DNA of 64,000 bases, from the NCBI GenBank assembly GCA_000721375.1, contig JOGW01000021.1:62001-126000 (forward strand), given 5' to 3'. Shown here piece after piece: positions 8,128 through 16,134 of this stretch. The stretch comes from Streptomyces sp. NRRL B-3428 (lineage in GTDB: Bacteria > Actinomycetota > Actinomycetes > Streptomycetales > Streptomycetaceae). The translations under genes and the position numbers were made by a program. How positions within the stretch are numbered: position 1 is the first letter of the stretch; every line of letters starts with the position of its first letter. The notes beneath the pieces are model-generated. The model made no database searches. It saw nothing but the letters and a program-made list of their open reading frames with translations, and was not told the DNA's origin.

Positions 8128-8928
8128 GTGCGCGCCTCGCTCATCCAGATCGCAGTAAACCCTGACGAATCGGTCAATTCCCGTCGGGAGCGCATGGCTT
8201 CGCTGGTACGCGAGGAGGCGGGCGCCGATCTGGTGGTGCTCCCCGAACTGTGGCCGACGGGCGCCTTCGCCTACGAACTCTTCGCCGCGGAAGCGGAATC
8301 ACTCAACGGGCCGACGTACGAAGCCATGTCGAAGGCCGCGCGGGACGCGGGCGTCTGGCTGCACGCGGGCTCGATCGTGGAGCGCACCGAGGACGGCACG
8401 CTCTACAACACCGCGCTGGTCTTCTCCCCCGACGGTGAGCTCGCGGCCACGTATCGCAAGATCCACCGCTTCGGGTTCGACAAGGGCGAGGCGGTGATGA
8501 TGGGCGCGGGCGACCGGCCCGTGACGGTCGCGCTGCCGGATACCCGTATCGGCGTGACGACCTGCTACGACCTCCGCTTCCCCGAGCTGTACCGCACGCT
8601 CGTCGACCAGGGCGCCGAGACGCTGGTGATCTCGGCCGGCTGGCCCGAGCGCCGGCGCGCGCACTGGACGCTGCTCGCCCAGGCACGGGCCGTGGAGAAC
8701 CAGAGCTTCGTGCTCGCCGTCGGTACCGCCGGCACCCATGCGGACGTCCCGCAGGCCGGGCACTCGATCGTCGTGGACCCGTGGGGCGAGGTGCTCGCCG
8801 AGGCGGGCGCCGGTGAGGAGGTCCTGCGGGTGGAGTTCGATCCCGCGCGGGTGGCGGCGACCCGGGAGCAGTTCCCGGCGCTCAAGGACCGGATGCTGGG
8901 GTTGGACACTCCGTCACCCAGGCGCTGA
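8128..8928 (+). CDS. Carbon-nitrogen hydrolase (nitrilase superfamily, omega-amidase-like)
   Basis: Cytoplasmic amidase of 266 residues. The nitrilase catalytic triad is visible: Glu40 in VLPELW, Lys111 in TYRKIHRFG and Cys146 in GVTTCYDLRFPELYR, all at the usual spacing. The CYDLRFPE context is typical of the Nit2/omega-amidase and YafV-like branch, so small amide substrates such as 2-oxoglutaramate or deaminated glutathione-like compounds are plausible, but the substrate is inferred. The GTG start at 8128 has AGGACGG seven bases upstream. The gene stands alone between the MITE-like element and the lectin-like gene. Confidence 0.87.
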   Translation: MRASLIQIAVNPDESVNSRRERMASLVREEAGADLVVLPELWPTGAFAYELFAAEAESLNGPTYEAMSKAARDAGVWLHAGSIVERTEDGTLYNTALVFSPDGELAATYRKIHRFGFDKGEAVMMGAGDRPVTVALPDTRIGVTTCYDLRFPELYRTLVDQGAETLVISAGWPERRRAHWTLLAQARAVENQSFVLAVGTAGTHADVPQAGHSIVVDPWGEVLAEAGAGEEVLRVEFDPARVAATREQFPALKDRMLGLDTPSPRR

Positions 8929-9054
8929 CGTGCTGTAGCCGCCGCCCGGCGCCCGTCCGCGCCCCGGTCTGAGCCGAACACCCTGTCACCCGCATGGGCG
9001 TCGCCGATCGCGGTGCCACCTGGCCGGTGTTGTGATGATCGAAAATCAGTCACT

Positions 9055-9074
9055 GTGTGCAACAACCTGCACAC
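9055..9074. promoter_or_regulatory. Inverted repeat in the upstream region of the lectin-like gene
   Basis: GTGTGCA (9055-9061) and TGCACAC (9068-9074) form a perfect 7-bp dyad with a 6-base spacer, about 57 bases before the ATG at 9131. It is a candidate operator or leader hairpin; no known regulator motif was recognised. Confidence 0.35.
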
Positions 9075-9130
9075 GTGGCGTCATCATCAGGACCCGTGCA
9101 GGGCGTGGTGCGCCCGAGGAGGCACTCCTT

Positions 9131-11314
9131 ATGACGGATATCGGACACAGGCGCGGCCGGAAGGCGGGTCCGCTGAGGGCGCGCCTCGCGGCCCCGCTCG
9201 GACTGGCCACCGCGGTGGCCCTCGGGCTGTCCCTCGCGGCTCCGCTTTCGGCCTCGGCCGAGGAGATCGCCGGCGAGCCGTTCACCGGCACCTCGGTCGA
9301 CGAGGCCACGTGGTACGGCGGCCCGTACACGCCGGGCGACCCGACCGGCTTCGCCTGCCTCACGGCGGCGACCGGTGAAGAGGGACCGCTCAAGAAGTGC
9401 CAGAAGCCGGTCGGCGACGCCGCCGGTGAGGGCGCTCTGCGGCTGACCACCAACAGTCAGCAGCAGAACGGCTACGTGATCTCCAAGCGGGCGATCCCGT
9501 CCCGCGCCGGCATGAAGTTCAGCGTGGACTTCGCCGTCTACAACCCCGGCAACGGGGGCGTACCCGCCGACGGCATCTCGCTGATGCTGCTCGATGGCAA
9601 CGCCGAGATGCCGAAGCGGTCCGGCCAGAACGGCGCGGGCCTCGGCTACGTGGGCATCGGGGGCGGTTACCTCGGCGTCGGTCTCGACGTCTACGGCAAC
9701 TTCACCTCCGACCAGTTCGACGCGGCCGGCGGCCTCGACGGGCGCACGCCGAACTCGATCACCGTCCGTGGTGCGGTCGGGGTGAAGAACCCGCTGGTCG
9801 CCACGTACAGGTCCACGCGACCGCTCGCCGTCGACGGCGCCACGAACCGTGCCCAGGCGCGGCGTACCGCCATCGTCGAGCTCTCCACCGAGGGCGTCAT
9901 GAAGGTCTCCATCGACTTCCACGACGGACGTCCGGTCCGTGAGGTCATCGAACCGGTCGACCTCGACGAGATCAAGGGCCAGCCCCCGGTCCCCTCCTCG
10001 CTGCGGATCGGCATCGCGGCGAGCACCGGCAACTCGACGGCCATCCACGAGGCGTGGAACGGCAAGATCGAGAGCCTGTCGCCGCATCTGACCACCAGTG
10101 TCCTGCCCAAGGGCCCGGTGAACGCGGGTGAGCCCGCCGAGTTCGAGATGACCACGACCAACGACAAGCTGGCCGGTCCGACCACCGGTGAGGTCGTCAC
10201 CACCCAGACCTTCCCCGAGGGCGTCAAGCCGGTCGCCGCCTCCGGCGACGGCTGGACCTGCGCCATCGCCGGGCAGACCGTCACCTGCAAGCGTCCCGGC
10301 ACCGGCGCCGACGCGCTCAAGCCCGGTGACTCCTACCCGCCGGTCAAGGTGAAGACCGAGGTCGCCGCCGACGCCAAGGGCGACAAGAACATCACCTCGT
10401 CGGCCACGACGCCCGGTTCGACCCCGTCGGCCCCGGACACGAGCACCTTCACCGTGACCCCGGCCAAGGACCCGTCGCTCGTCGTCACCACCAAGCCGGT
10501 GGGCGACGTGGTCGGCGGTCAGCCCGCCGGCTACACCATCGACGTGGCCAACAAGCCCGACGCGGGTGCGACCAACGGCGAGGTCAAGGTCGTCCGTACC
10601 TTCCCCGAGGGCATCACCCCGGTCACCGCCGTCGGTGAGGGCTGGAAGTGCGCCATCGAGGGCCAGACGGTCACCTGCACCCGGCCCGGCACCGGCGCCG
10701 ACGTGCTGAACCCCGGCAACCAGTACCCGCCGATCTCCATCGGCGTGCACGTCGACGACGACGCCAAGGGCCCGCTCGAGGGCAGCACCGAGGCGACCAC
10801 CGGCGGCAAGGGTCCGGGCCCGGTCAAGGACACGACCGACGTCAAGCCGGCTCCCGCCAAGGACCCGAACCTGAGCGTCGTGACCAAGCCCAAGGGCGAT
10901 GTGATCGCGGGCAAGCCGGCCCAGTTCACGGTCGACGTCTCCAACGCCGCCGAGGCCGGTCCCACCACGGGCCGTACGGTCGTGGCGCGCACCTTCCCGG
11001 AGGGCGTCACGCCGGTGAAGGCCGCGGGCGACGGCTGGCAGTGCGCCATCGTCGGACGCACCGTCACCTGCCAGCGTGACGCGGTGATCGAGCCGGGCAA
11101 GTCGGCTCCGACGATCACCATCGACACCAAGGTCGACGCGAGCGCGACGGGTCAGCTCGAGGGCTGGACGGACCTGTCCACCCCGGGCGACTCCAACAGC
11201 GGCAACCGGGTCTTCGACACCTTCGTGGTGAAGGCCGACCCGAACCAGGACATCGACTGCGGTGGCTGGTTGGCGACGGGTACGACCACCCGTGCCGCAC
11301 AGTGCGAGGAGTGA
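9131..11314 (+). CDS. Secreted L-type-lectin-like protein with three DUF11-like stalk repeats
   Basis: Extracellular protein of 727 residues. A long Arg-rich n-region and hydrophobic core (LGLATAVALGLSLAAPLSASA) form a Sec signal. Residues about 50-310 resemble a bacterial L-type lectin beta sandwich (EPFTGTSV...TWYGG, GALRLTTNS, GYVISKRAIPS, DGISLMLLDG, GYLGVGLDVYGNF). Three repeats of about 130 residues follow, starting near residues 320, 450 and 580; each has P-G-A-F-T/D-V, TFPEGV-PV-A-G-GW-CAI-GQTVTC and a Pro-Gly-rich close, with a paired Cys in each, like DUF11/CARDB-type stalks. The tail ends CGGW...AAQCEE without an LPXTG motif. The ATG at 9131 is set by GAGGAGG eight bases upstream. 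It probably binds carbohydrate at the cell surface; ligand unknown. Confidence 0.75.
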   Translation: MTDIGHRRGRKAGPLRARLAAPLGLATAVALGLSLAAPLSASAEEIAGEPFTGTSVDEATWYGGPYTPGDPTGFACLTAATGEEGPLKKCQKPVGDAAGEGALRLTTNSQQQNGYVISKRAIPSRAGMKFSVDFAVYNPGNGGVPADGISLMLLDGNAEMPKRSGQNGAGLGYVGIGGGYLGVGLDVYGNFTSDQFDAAGGLDGRTPNSITVRGAVGVKNPLVATYRSTRPLAVDGATNRAQARRTAIVELSTEGVMKVSIDFHDGRPVREVIEPVDLDEIKGQPPVPSSLRIGIAASTGNSTAIHEAWNGKIESLSPHLTTSVLPKGPVNAGEPAEFEMTTTNDKLAGPTTGEVVTTQTFPEGVKPVAASGDGWTCAIAGQTVTCKRPGTGADALKPGDSYPPVKVKTEVAADAKGDKNITSSATTPGSTPSAPDTSTFTVTPAKDPSLVVTTKPVGDVVGGQPAGYTIDVANKPDAGATNGEVKVVRTFPEGITPVTAVGEGWKCAIEGQTVTCTRPGTGADVLNPGNQYPPISIGVHVDDDAKGPLEGSTEATTGGKGPGPVKDTTDVKPAPAKDPNLSVVTKPKGDVIAGKPAQFTVDVSNAAEAGPTTGRTVVARTFPEGVTPVKAAGDGWQCAIVGRTVTCQRDAVIEPGKSAPTITIDTKVDASATGQLEGWTDLSTPGDSNSGNRVFDTFVVKADPNQDIDCGGWLATGTTTRAAQCEE

Positions 11315-11331
11315 TCTCCCCGTACGCCTGA

Positions 11332-11376
11332 AACACCGGGGCCCCGGAGGCAACTCGCCTTCGGGGCCCCGGTGTT
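11332..11376. terminator. Terminator between convergent genes
   Basis: A perfect 15-bp stem (11332-11346 with 11362-11376) sits between the lectin-like gene (+) and the FKBP lipoprotein gene (-), 18 bases after the first stop codon. Confidence 0.75.
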
Positions 11377-11400
11377 GTGTCCACAGGGTGTGGATGACCT

Positions 11401-12348
11401 CTAGCGCCGCCGGGTGTCCAGGATGTCGATCACATACGCCGCCGCCTTGTCCTTCGGCATGCCGAGCGCCCCCTTGGTGTGCGTGAACCCGGGCCGCGCG
11501 TCGTCCGGCGCCGTGACCAGGATCCGGCTGCCGACCCGCTTGCCCGCCAGCGCCTCGTACCAGCCGGGCAGCATCGCCGCGTCCTTCATCACGAACCCGT
11601 TGGGACCGCTGCGCTGATACGTGGAGCTGAACGGGGTCTTCGTGCCCCACACGGCGCCCGTGTACTGCATGACGACGGTGCTCCCGGGTTCGAGCACCGG
11701 GCCCTTGCCCTCGGCCAGCGTGCGCACGCCGACCTTCTCGGGCGCCGCCCCGAAGTCCGCGATCACCGGCTCGTCACCCGGCGACTTCACGCTCACCGAC
11801 GGAAAGCCCCCGGACGCGGGCCACTTGCCCGCACCCGCCGCATGGGCCCTGGGGTCGTAGCCACCGATCACGTCGAAGACCAGGACCATGTGGTCGCTCG
11901 GGGTGACCTGCGCCGGCGCCATGCCGCCGGGACCGAACCCGTGCGTGGCGGGCGAGACGAGCAGCACCCGGCTGCCCGCCTTGCGCCCGAGCAGCGCCTG
12001 GTCCCACGTACGCGAGACGTGCTGGCCGTCGAGTACGGCGGTCGTGGGCTGTTCGAGCCGGTAGGTGTCCATCAGCGGACGGCCGCTCTCCCAGATCCGC
12101 ATGTCCACGTCGGTGACGATCACCTGGCCCTTGCGCGTCACCGGACCGTCCCCCTCGGCCAGGACCTTCATCCGGGCCTCCTTGGGCGGCGGATCCGTGG
12201 GCATCGCCACCTCGGGCCGGCTGCCGAACTTGCCCGTCACCTCGGGGATGTTCTGCGGCTGGTCGCCGCAGCCGAGGGCGGGCAGGACGAGCGCCGCGAG
12301 GAGGGCGAGTGCGGCGGTGCGTCGTACGCGGTGGGGTCTTGCGGCCAC
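11401..12348 (-). CDS. Lipoprotein with two FKBP-type peptidyl-prolyl isomerase domains
   Basis: Membrane-anchored, extracellular prolyl isomerase/chaperone of 315 residues. The signal ends in LPALGC, giving a lipidated Cys near residue 27. Two FKBP domains follow: about 50-170 (VLAEGDGPVTRKGQVIVTDVDMRIW...GSRVLLVSPATHGFG) and about 195-315 (LAEGKGPVLEPGSTVVMQYTGAVWGTKTPFSSTY...GSRILVTAPDDA). Both have the V-Q-Y-x-G / W-x-x-A-L-x-G-x-x-x-GSR pattern. Only the second keeps the canonical VMQYTGA strand and EALAGKRVGSR; the first is more divergent and may be weak catalytically. The GTG start is supported by AAGGAGA seven bases upstream. It probably assists folding of secreted proteins. Confidence 0.87.
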   Translation of the reverse strand: MAARPHRVRRTAALALLAALVLPALGCGDQPQNIPEVTGKFGSRPEVAMPTDPPPKEARMKVLAEGDGPVTRKGQVIVTDVDMRIWESGRPLMDTYRLEQPTTAVLDGQHVSRTWDQALLGRKAGSRVLLVSPATHGFGPGGMAPAQVTPSDHMVLVFDVIGGYDPRAHAAGAGKWPASGGFPSVSVKSPGDEPVIADFGAAPEKVGVRTLAEGKGPVLEPGSTVVMQYTGAVWGTKTPFSSTYQRSGPNGFVMKDAAMLPGWYEALAGKRVGSRILVTAPDDARPGFTHTKGALGMPKDKAAAYVIDILDTRRR

Positions 12349-12429
12349 CGGGGTCTCCTTCTGGCGGGGCGGGTAGGGCCCGCTCAGCCTTGCCCCGTCC
12401 GCTCGCCCATCGGCGTACCGCACGCGAAA

Positions 12430-12470
12430 AGCCGCCTGCCGTACGCTCGTTCGGCGTACGGCAGGCGGCT
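12430..12470 (-). terminator. Terminator after secreted paralog A
   Basis: A perfect 17-bp stem (12430-12446 with 12454-12470) with a 7-base loop lies 36 bases after the stop of paralog A and before the FKBP gene, so the two minus-strand genes are separate transcription units. Confidence 0.75.
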
Positions 12471-12505
12471 TCGCACTCAGTCCGGCGGTGGACCACCGGG
12501 GTGGA

Positions 12506-13513
12506 CTACCAGCAGGACGAAGCGTCCCGCATCCCACCGGCCGCGGCCCGCGGCGGCGAGAACGGCGCGCAGGCCTTCGCGGCCGGGCGGTCCGGGGTGA
12601 CCGCGCGGTCCGTGGCCGCCTTCGGCTCCGGCGGCTTCACCGCGAACTTGTCGGTGATGGCCGGGTCGCGAAGCACCGCCGCGTGCGCGACGGTCACGTC
12701 CGCGACCTCGGTGCCGAGCACGCTCGCGTGAATACCGTTGACGTACCCGCTGGTGGACTTCGGGTCGTACTTGTACGCCCCGTTGGCGCCCTTGGTCGGG
12801 TTGCCCTTGATGTCGGTCGTGACCTGCTCGTTGGTGGTGGCCAGGGCGAGCGGGGCCTGGGTGTAGTCCTCGGGGATGCGCACACCGAGATTGACCGCCC
12901 AGATCGGCGGGATGTCGATGATGCGGGCGCCCGCCACCGAGATGTAGCCGCGGGCGGCGCCACCGGTGAACGAGACGGGCTTGGCAGGACGCGAGTACGC
13001 GGAGACCGTGATGCCCTCGACGTGCACACCGAACGGCGACAGCTGGGTGCCGCCCACCGGGTTCTCGATGTACGGCAGACCGATGTCGATCGCCGCGCCG
13101 CCGGCGTCCGCGTACACCTCGCCGCGGGACGGGATGTCCCGGCCGCCGGAGGTGGAAGCGGGGTGGGCGTGGCCCATCGCGCGGGAGTAGAGCGCCGAGA
13201 TCTTGCCGAGGCCCAGGCCCATCGGCGAGAGGTTGACGAGCTCCTTGCCGCCCGCGTGCTGCTTGGGCGCCTGCGGCGTGATCGGGTAGTGGGACTGGAA
13301 GAGCTTGGCATCGATGATCTTGCCGAGGCCCTTCACCCGAACCACCCAGGCGTCGGCCTGGACACAGTCCTTGGTGTCGACGACGGTTCCCCAGTCGTCG
13401 ACGCCGCCGGGAGCATGGGCGGCCGACGCGGGGAACGTGGCGGCCGCCACCGCGGTCAGGGCGACGCCCGCTGTCAGCAGGGCGCGCGACCCTGAAATAC
13501 GCCATGAGGCCAT
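12506..13513 (-). CDS. Secreted protein of unknown function, paralog A of a three-gene family
   Basis: Exported protein of 335 residues that I cannot assign to a named family with confidence. A Sec signal ends near ASA, and the mature part starts with DDWGTVVDTKDCVQADAWVV. Conserved blocks shared with the gene at 15008-15991 are ELVNLSPMGLGLGKISALYS, VYADAGGAAIDIGLPYIENP, IDIPPIWAVNLG, NEQVTTDIKGNPTKG and SGYVNGIHASVLG...DVTVAHAAV. The alternating beta-type pattern and the terminal NEQ...IH.SV...DV...HA block recall the anchoring domains called choice-of-anchor P in actinobacteria; that link is only a suggestion. Two extra Cys occur near the C-terminus (KACAPF, SSCW). The ATG at 13513 has AGAGAGGG about 11 bases upstream. 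Paralogs B and C lie directly upstream on the same strand. Confidence 0.72.
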   Translation of the reverse strand: MASWRISGSRALLTAGVALTAVAAATFPASAAHAPGGVDDWGTVVDTKDCVQADAWVVRVKGLGKIIDAKLFQSHYPITPQAPKQHAGGKELVNLSPMGLGLGKISALYSRAMGHAHPASTSGGRDIPSRGEVYADAGGAAIDIGLPYIENPVGGTQLSPFGVHVEGITVSAYSRPAKPVSFTGGAARGYISVAGARIIDIPPIWAVNLGVRIPEDYTQAPLALATTNEQVTTDIKGNPTKGANGAYKYDPKSTSGYVNGIHASVLGTEVADVTVAHAAVLRDPAITDKFAVKPPEPKAATDRAVTPDRPAAKACAPFSPPRAAAGGMRDASSCW

Positions 13514-13557
13514 GGCCGACCCTCTCTTTCTGAAGGCTGTCTTTTCGGGCCGAGAAG

Positions 13558-13568
13558 ATCGACCACTG
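13558..13568 (-). promoter_or_regulatory. 11-base motif shared with the promoter region of paralog C
   Basis: Reading on the minus strand, CAGTGGTCGAT occurs 45 bases before the ATG of paralog A. The identical 11-mer lies 38 bases before the ATG of paralog C (16029-16039), while paralog B lacks it. This suggests a shared promoter element or operator. Confidence 0.4.
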
Positions 13569-13632
13569 ATAGTTAGAGGCTCGCTACGCAGTGCGATATC
13601 CGCATGCCGGAGGGGCCATACGGGGCGCCTGG

Positions 13633-14814
13633 TCACTGTGCGTCGCCACCGCTCGCGCTCGCGCCGTCCTCGGCACCGGACCCGCGGTGCAGCACCGCCG
13701 CGTGCCCGATCGTCATGTCGAGCGCCTCCGGGAACAGCAGGGTCAGATGGGCAGCGTTCGCATAGCCGCTGCCCGCTCCCGGCTCGGGGGCGTAGCGCCC
13801 GTCCTTGCCCGCGGTGGGGTGGCCCTGCGCGTCGGTGGTGATCTGCTCGTTGAACGTGAGCAGGCCCCACGGCGGCAGCTTGGTGTCGGCCGGAATCCGC
13901 ACACTCGTATTCGGCTTCAACGGGCCGTCGAACGTGAGCAGTTCACGCCCGAACGACGTCGCGCTGCCGCCCTTGATCTCCGTACGGAACTCCGCGGCGC
14001 GGTCCGCGTGCCCGACCGCCGTCGTCACGGCGTCGCGCAGGTCGAGGCGGACCGGCAGCCGCTTGACGTCGACGGGCTTGCCCGCGGCCCTCAGATACGG
14101 CAGCCCGAGTTCCACGCGGCCGAGCTTCGACTCGGCGTGCACGGAGCCGTCCGCCATCCATGTACGGCTCGAAAGCCGGTGCAGACTGCCGAACGAGTAG
14201 GCCTTCCCCAGTTCGACGGGCTTGGCCGCACCGCTCACGGACGAGGGCGCGTCGGGCAGCGCCGGCAGGTGCGCCTCGGTCAGCTGGGCATCGCCGTTCG
14301 CGCCGCGGACGCGCACCGACCAGGTGTCGGCCTGAGCGGGAGTGTCGTTGTCGGTGACCGTGCCCCAGTTGGTGGCGGGCAGCGGCTGCGGGGGCAGCGG
14401 CGGGGGCGGTGCGGTGCGGGGGATCTGCGGCTTGACCGCCGGTTTGGGCGGCATGAAGAAGCCGAACCCGAACTCGAGGGCGCCGTGCACGATGTCCCCG
14501 ATACCGCCGAAGGGGCTGGAGGTGCTCGGGTACTGCGGGTACGCGGGGTACTCCGCCGGCGCGGGCAGCTCGGGGGTGTCGGGCGCCTCGGGCTCGATGA
14601 CCTCAGGGACTTCGGGCTTCACGGGCACGGGCTTGTTCCCCTCGCCCTGCGGCTCACCCTTCTCGTTGACCGTGATCCCACCCGGCGGCGGGAACGGGGG
14701 CGGTTCGAGCACATCGGCGTACGCCCCGGAGGCGACGGCCGTGAGCGACAGCGTCAGGGCGAAGGTGAGCGCAACGGCCGTGCGCGGACGGGATGTTCGA
14801 CTGCGGGGCGGCAT
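13633..14814 (-). CDS. Secreted protein of unknown function, divergent paralog B with a proline-rich N-terminal extension
   Basis: Exported protein of 393 residues. A Sec signal (AVALTFALTLSLTAVASGAYA) is followed by about 115 residues rich in Pro, Glu, Tyr and Gly (EPPPFPPPGG, EYPAYPQYPS, a Phe/Gly patch GALEFGFGFFMPP). From about residue 140 the sequence matches the neighbours: NWGTVTDNDTPAQADTWSVRVRG, KLGRVELGLPYL, LLTFNEQITTDAQGHPTAGKDGRY and SGYANAAHLTLLFPEALDMTIGHAAVLH. It lacks the IPPIWAVNLG block of A and C, where PPWGLLTF stands instead. The Pro-rich part probably spans or binds the wall, which is an inference. The ATG at 14814 has an AGGGGG ribosome site close upstream. It is the middle gene of the cluster. 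Confidence 0.68.
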   Translation of the reverse strand: MPPRSRTSRPRTAVALTFALTLSLTAVASGAYADVLEPPPFPPPGGITVNEKGEPQGEGNKPVPVKPEVPEVIEPEAPDTPELPAPAEYPAYPQYPSTSSPFGGIGDIVHGALEFGFGFFMPPKPAVKPQIPRTAPPPPLPPQPLPATNWGTVTDNDTPAQADTWSVRVRGANGDAQLTEAHLPALPDAPSSVSGAAKPVELGKAYSFGSLHRLSSRTWMADGSVHAESKLGRVELGLPYLRAAGKPVDVKRLPVRLDLRDAVTTAVGHADRAAEFRTEIKGGSATSFGRELLTFDGPLKPNTSVRIPADTKLPPWGLLTFNEQITTDAQGHPTAGKDGRYAPEPGAGSGYANAAHLTLLFPEALDMTIGHAAVLHRGSGAEDGASASGGDAQ

Positions 14815-14866
14815 GGGGACCCCCTGGTCCTGGGGTTGGGTCGGCTGCGGTGGGAGTGGTCCCGCC

Positions 14867-14941
14867 GGGAGGGGCGTGGCCTCACGGAGACGGGCGGGGC
14901 GTGGCACCACGGAAATGGGCGGGGCGTGGCCCCATGGGGAA
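14867..14941. repeat. Three-copy 25-bp tandem repeat between paralogs B and C
   Basis: Units at 14867, 14892 and 14917 share GGG(A/C)GGGGCGTGGC and then a more variable half with CA.GG. They lie between the end of paralog C and the start of paralog B (53 bases before its ATG), so they fall in B's upstream region. Function is unknown. Confidence 0.65.
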
Positions 14942-15007
14942 CGGAGACGGCCGCCACCGCCGTCGTGGACGGGTGGGCGGCGGCCGGTCCCGGCTGGTGC
15001 GGGTGGC

Positions 15008-15991
15008 TCAGTTCGTCGTGATCTCCGCAGAGCCCTCGAACGTGACGCGAGGGTCCTTCGGCAGGAAGTGGCTGCTCGCCGTGACCAGGTCGAGGAGAGA
15101 CGGCACCTTCGGCTGCTTGTCCTTGAACAGGTCCGTCTTGGCGGGGTCACGGATCACGGCGGCGTGGCCGATCGTCACGTCGGCGACGTTCGGGCCGAGC
15201 ACGCTGGCGTGGATCGCGTTCACGTAACCGCTCGTGGCGCGCGGGTCGTACGCGTACGACCCGTTCTTGCCCTTGGTGGGCACGCCCTTGGCGTCCGTGG
15301 TGATCTGCTCGTTGGTCTGCGCGATGATCGGCGCGGCGTCGTTGCCGGTGCCCGGGATGGTCGCGCCGAGGTTCACGGCCCAGATCGGCGGAATCTCGAT
15401 GAGCTTGTGCCCGAAGAGGGAGATCTCGCCGCTGGCCGCACCGCCCTGGAACTCCACCGGCCGGCCCGGCAGCGACCGCGCGTGGACGTCGATCGCGTCG
15501 ACGTGCACGCCGATACCCGAAAGCGCCGTACCGCCGAAGGGGTTCTCGACGTACGGCACGCCGATGTCGACGGAGGCGCCGCCGGCGTTGGCGTAGACGG
15601 CGCCCGGGGCCGGGATGGTCCGCTTGCCCGACTTGCTGACCGGCAGCTTGTTGGTGAGGGCCTTGGAGTACAGGGCCGAGATCTTGCCGAGACCGATACC
15701 GCCCGGGGCGAGGTTGACCAGCTCGTTGCCGCCCTCCATCTCGCGGGGAGCCTTCGGGGTGCCGGGGGAGGCCGACTCGAACATGCGGGCGTCGAGGATC
15801 CGGCCCACGCCGGTGATCCCGATGACCCAGGCGTTCGCCTGCACGCCGTCCTTGGTGTCGACGACCGTTCCCCAGTCGTACGACGGGTCCTTCTCGTCGG
15901 CGTGAGCGGTACCCATGGCGGTGACCGCCACCGTCAGTGCGAGCCCGGCCGCCGTCGCGGCGCGCATGCCCGTGGTGTGCCATACAGACAT
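15008..15991 (-). CDS. Secreted protein of unknown function, paralog C of a three-gene family
   Basis: Exported protein of 327 residues, closely similar to paralog A along its whole mature length: YDWGTVVDTKDGVQANAWVIG, ELVNLAPGGIGLGKISALYSK, VYANAGGASVDIGVPYVENP, IEIPPIWAVNLG, NEQITTDAKGVPTKG and SGYVNAIHASVLGPN...DVTIGHAAVIRDP. The signal peptide runs through AGLALTVAVTAMGTAHA. The C-terminal 60 residues differ from A and have no Cys pair, ending VTFEGSAEITTN. The ATG at 15991 is used, with AGGAAGGG 11-18 bases upstream; a second ATG eight codons on is possible. It is the first gene of the C-B-A set in the direction of transcription. The family and biological role were not recognised. Confidence 0.72.
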   Translation of the reverse strand: MSVWHTTGMRAATAAGLALTVAVTAMGTAHADEKDPSYDWGTVVDTKDGVQANAWVIGITGVGRILDARMFESASPGTPKAPREMEGGNELVNLAPGGIGLGKISALYSKALTNKLPVSKSGKRTIPAPGAVYANAGGASVDIGVPYVENPFGGTALSGIGVHVDAIDVHARSLPGRPVEFQGGAASGEISLFGHKLIEIPPIWAVNLGATIPGTGNDAAPIIAQTNEQITTDAKGVPTKGKNGSYAYDPRATSGYVNAIHASVLGPNVADVTIGHAAVIRDPAKTDLFKDKQPKVPSLLDLVTASSHFLPKDPRVTFEGSAEITTN

Positions 15992-16028
15992 AGCCACCCA
16001 ATCCCTTCCTACGGATGAAGGTCGACAA

Positions 16029-16039
16029 ATCGACCACTG
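16029..16039 (-). promoter_or_regulatory. 11-base motif shared with the promoter region of paralog A
   Basis: Minus-strand CAGTGGTCGAT lies 38 bases before the paralog C ATG, identical to the copy before paralog A. Here it also overlaps a small dyad, GTCGA-CAAA-TCGAC (16021-16034). Confidence 0.4.
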
Positions 16040-16134
16040 TCCGTAAGCGCACCATTGCGCTACGTGACGCGCACGCCACGGGAAGGCATCCGGGTGCAGT
16101 CCTGGGCCCCGCCGACCTCCCGGCCTCGCCCCCT

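Noticed and set aside
9050..11650. Long open frame on the minus strand opposite the lectin-like gene (866 codons)
   Set aside because: It is the GC-rich shadow of the real plus-strand gene, which has a ribosome site, signal peptide and repeats. The antisense product is low-complexity Arg/Gly/Asp text with no domain.
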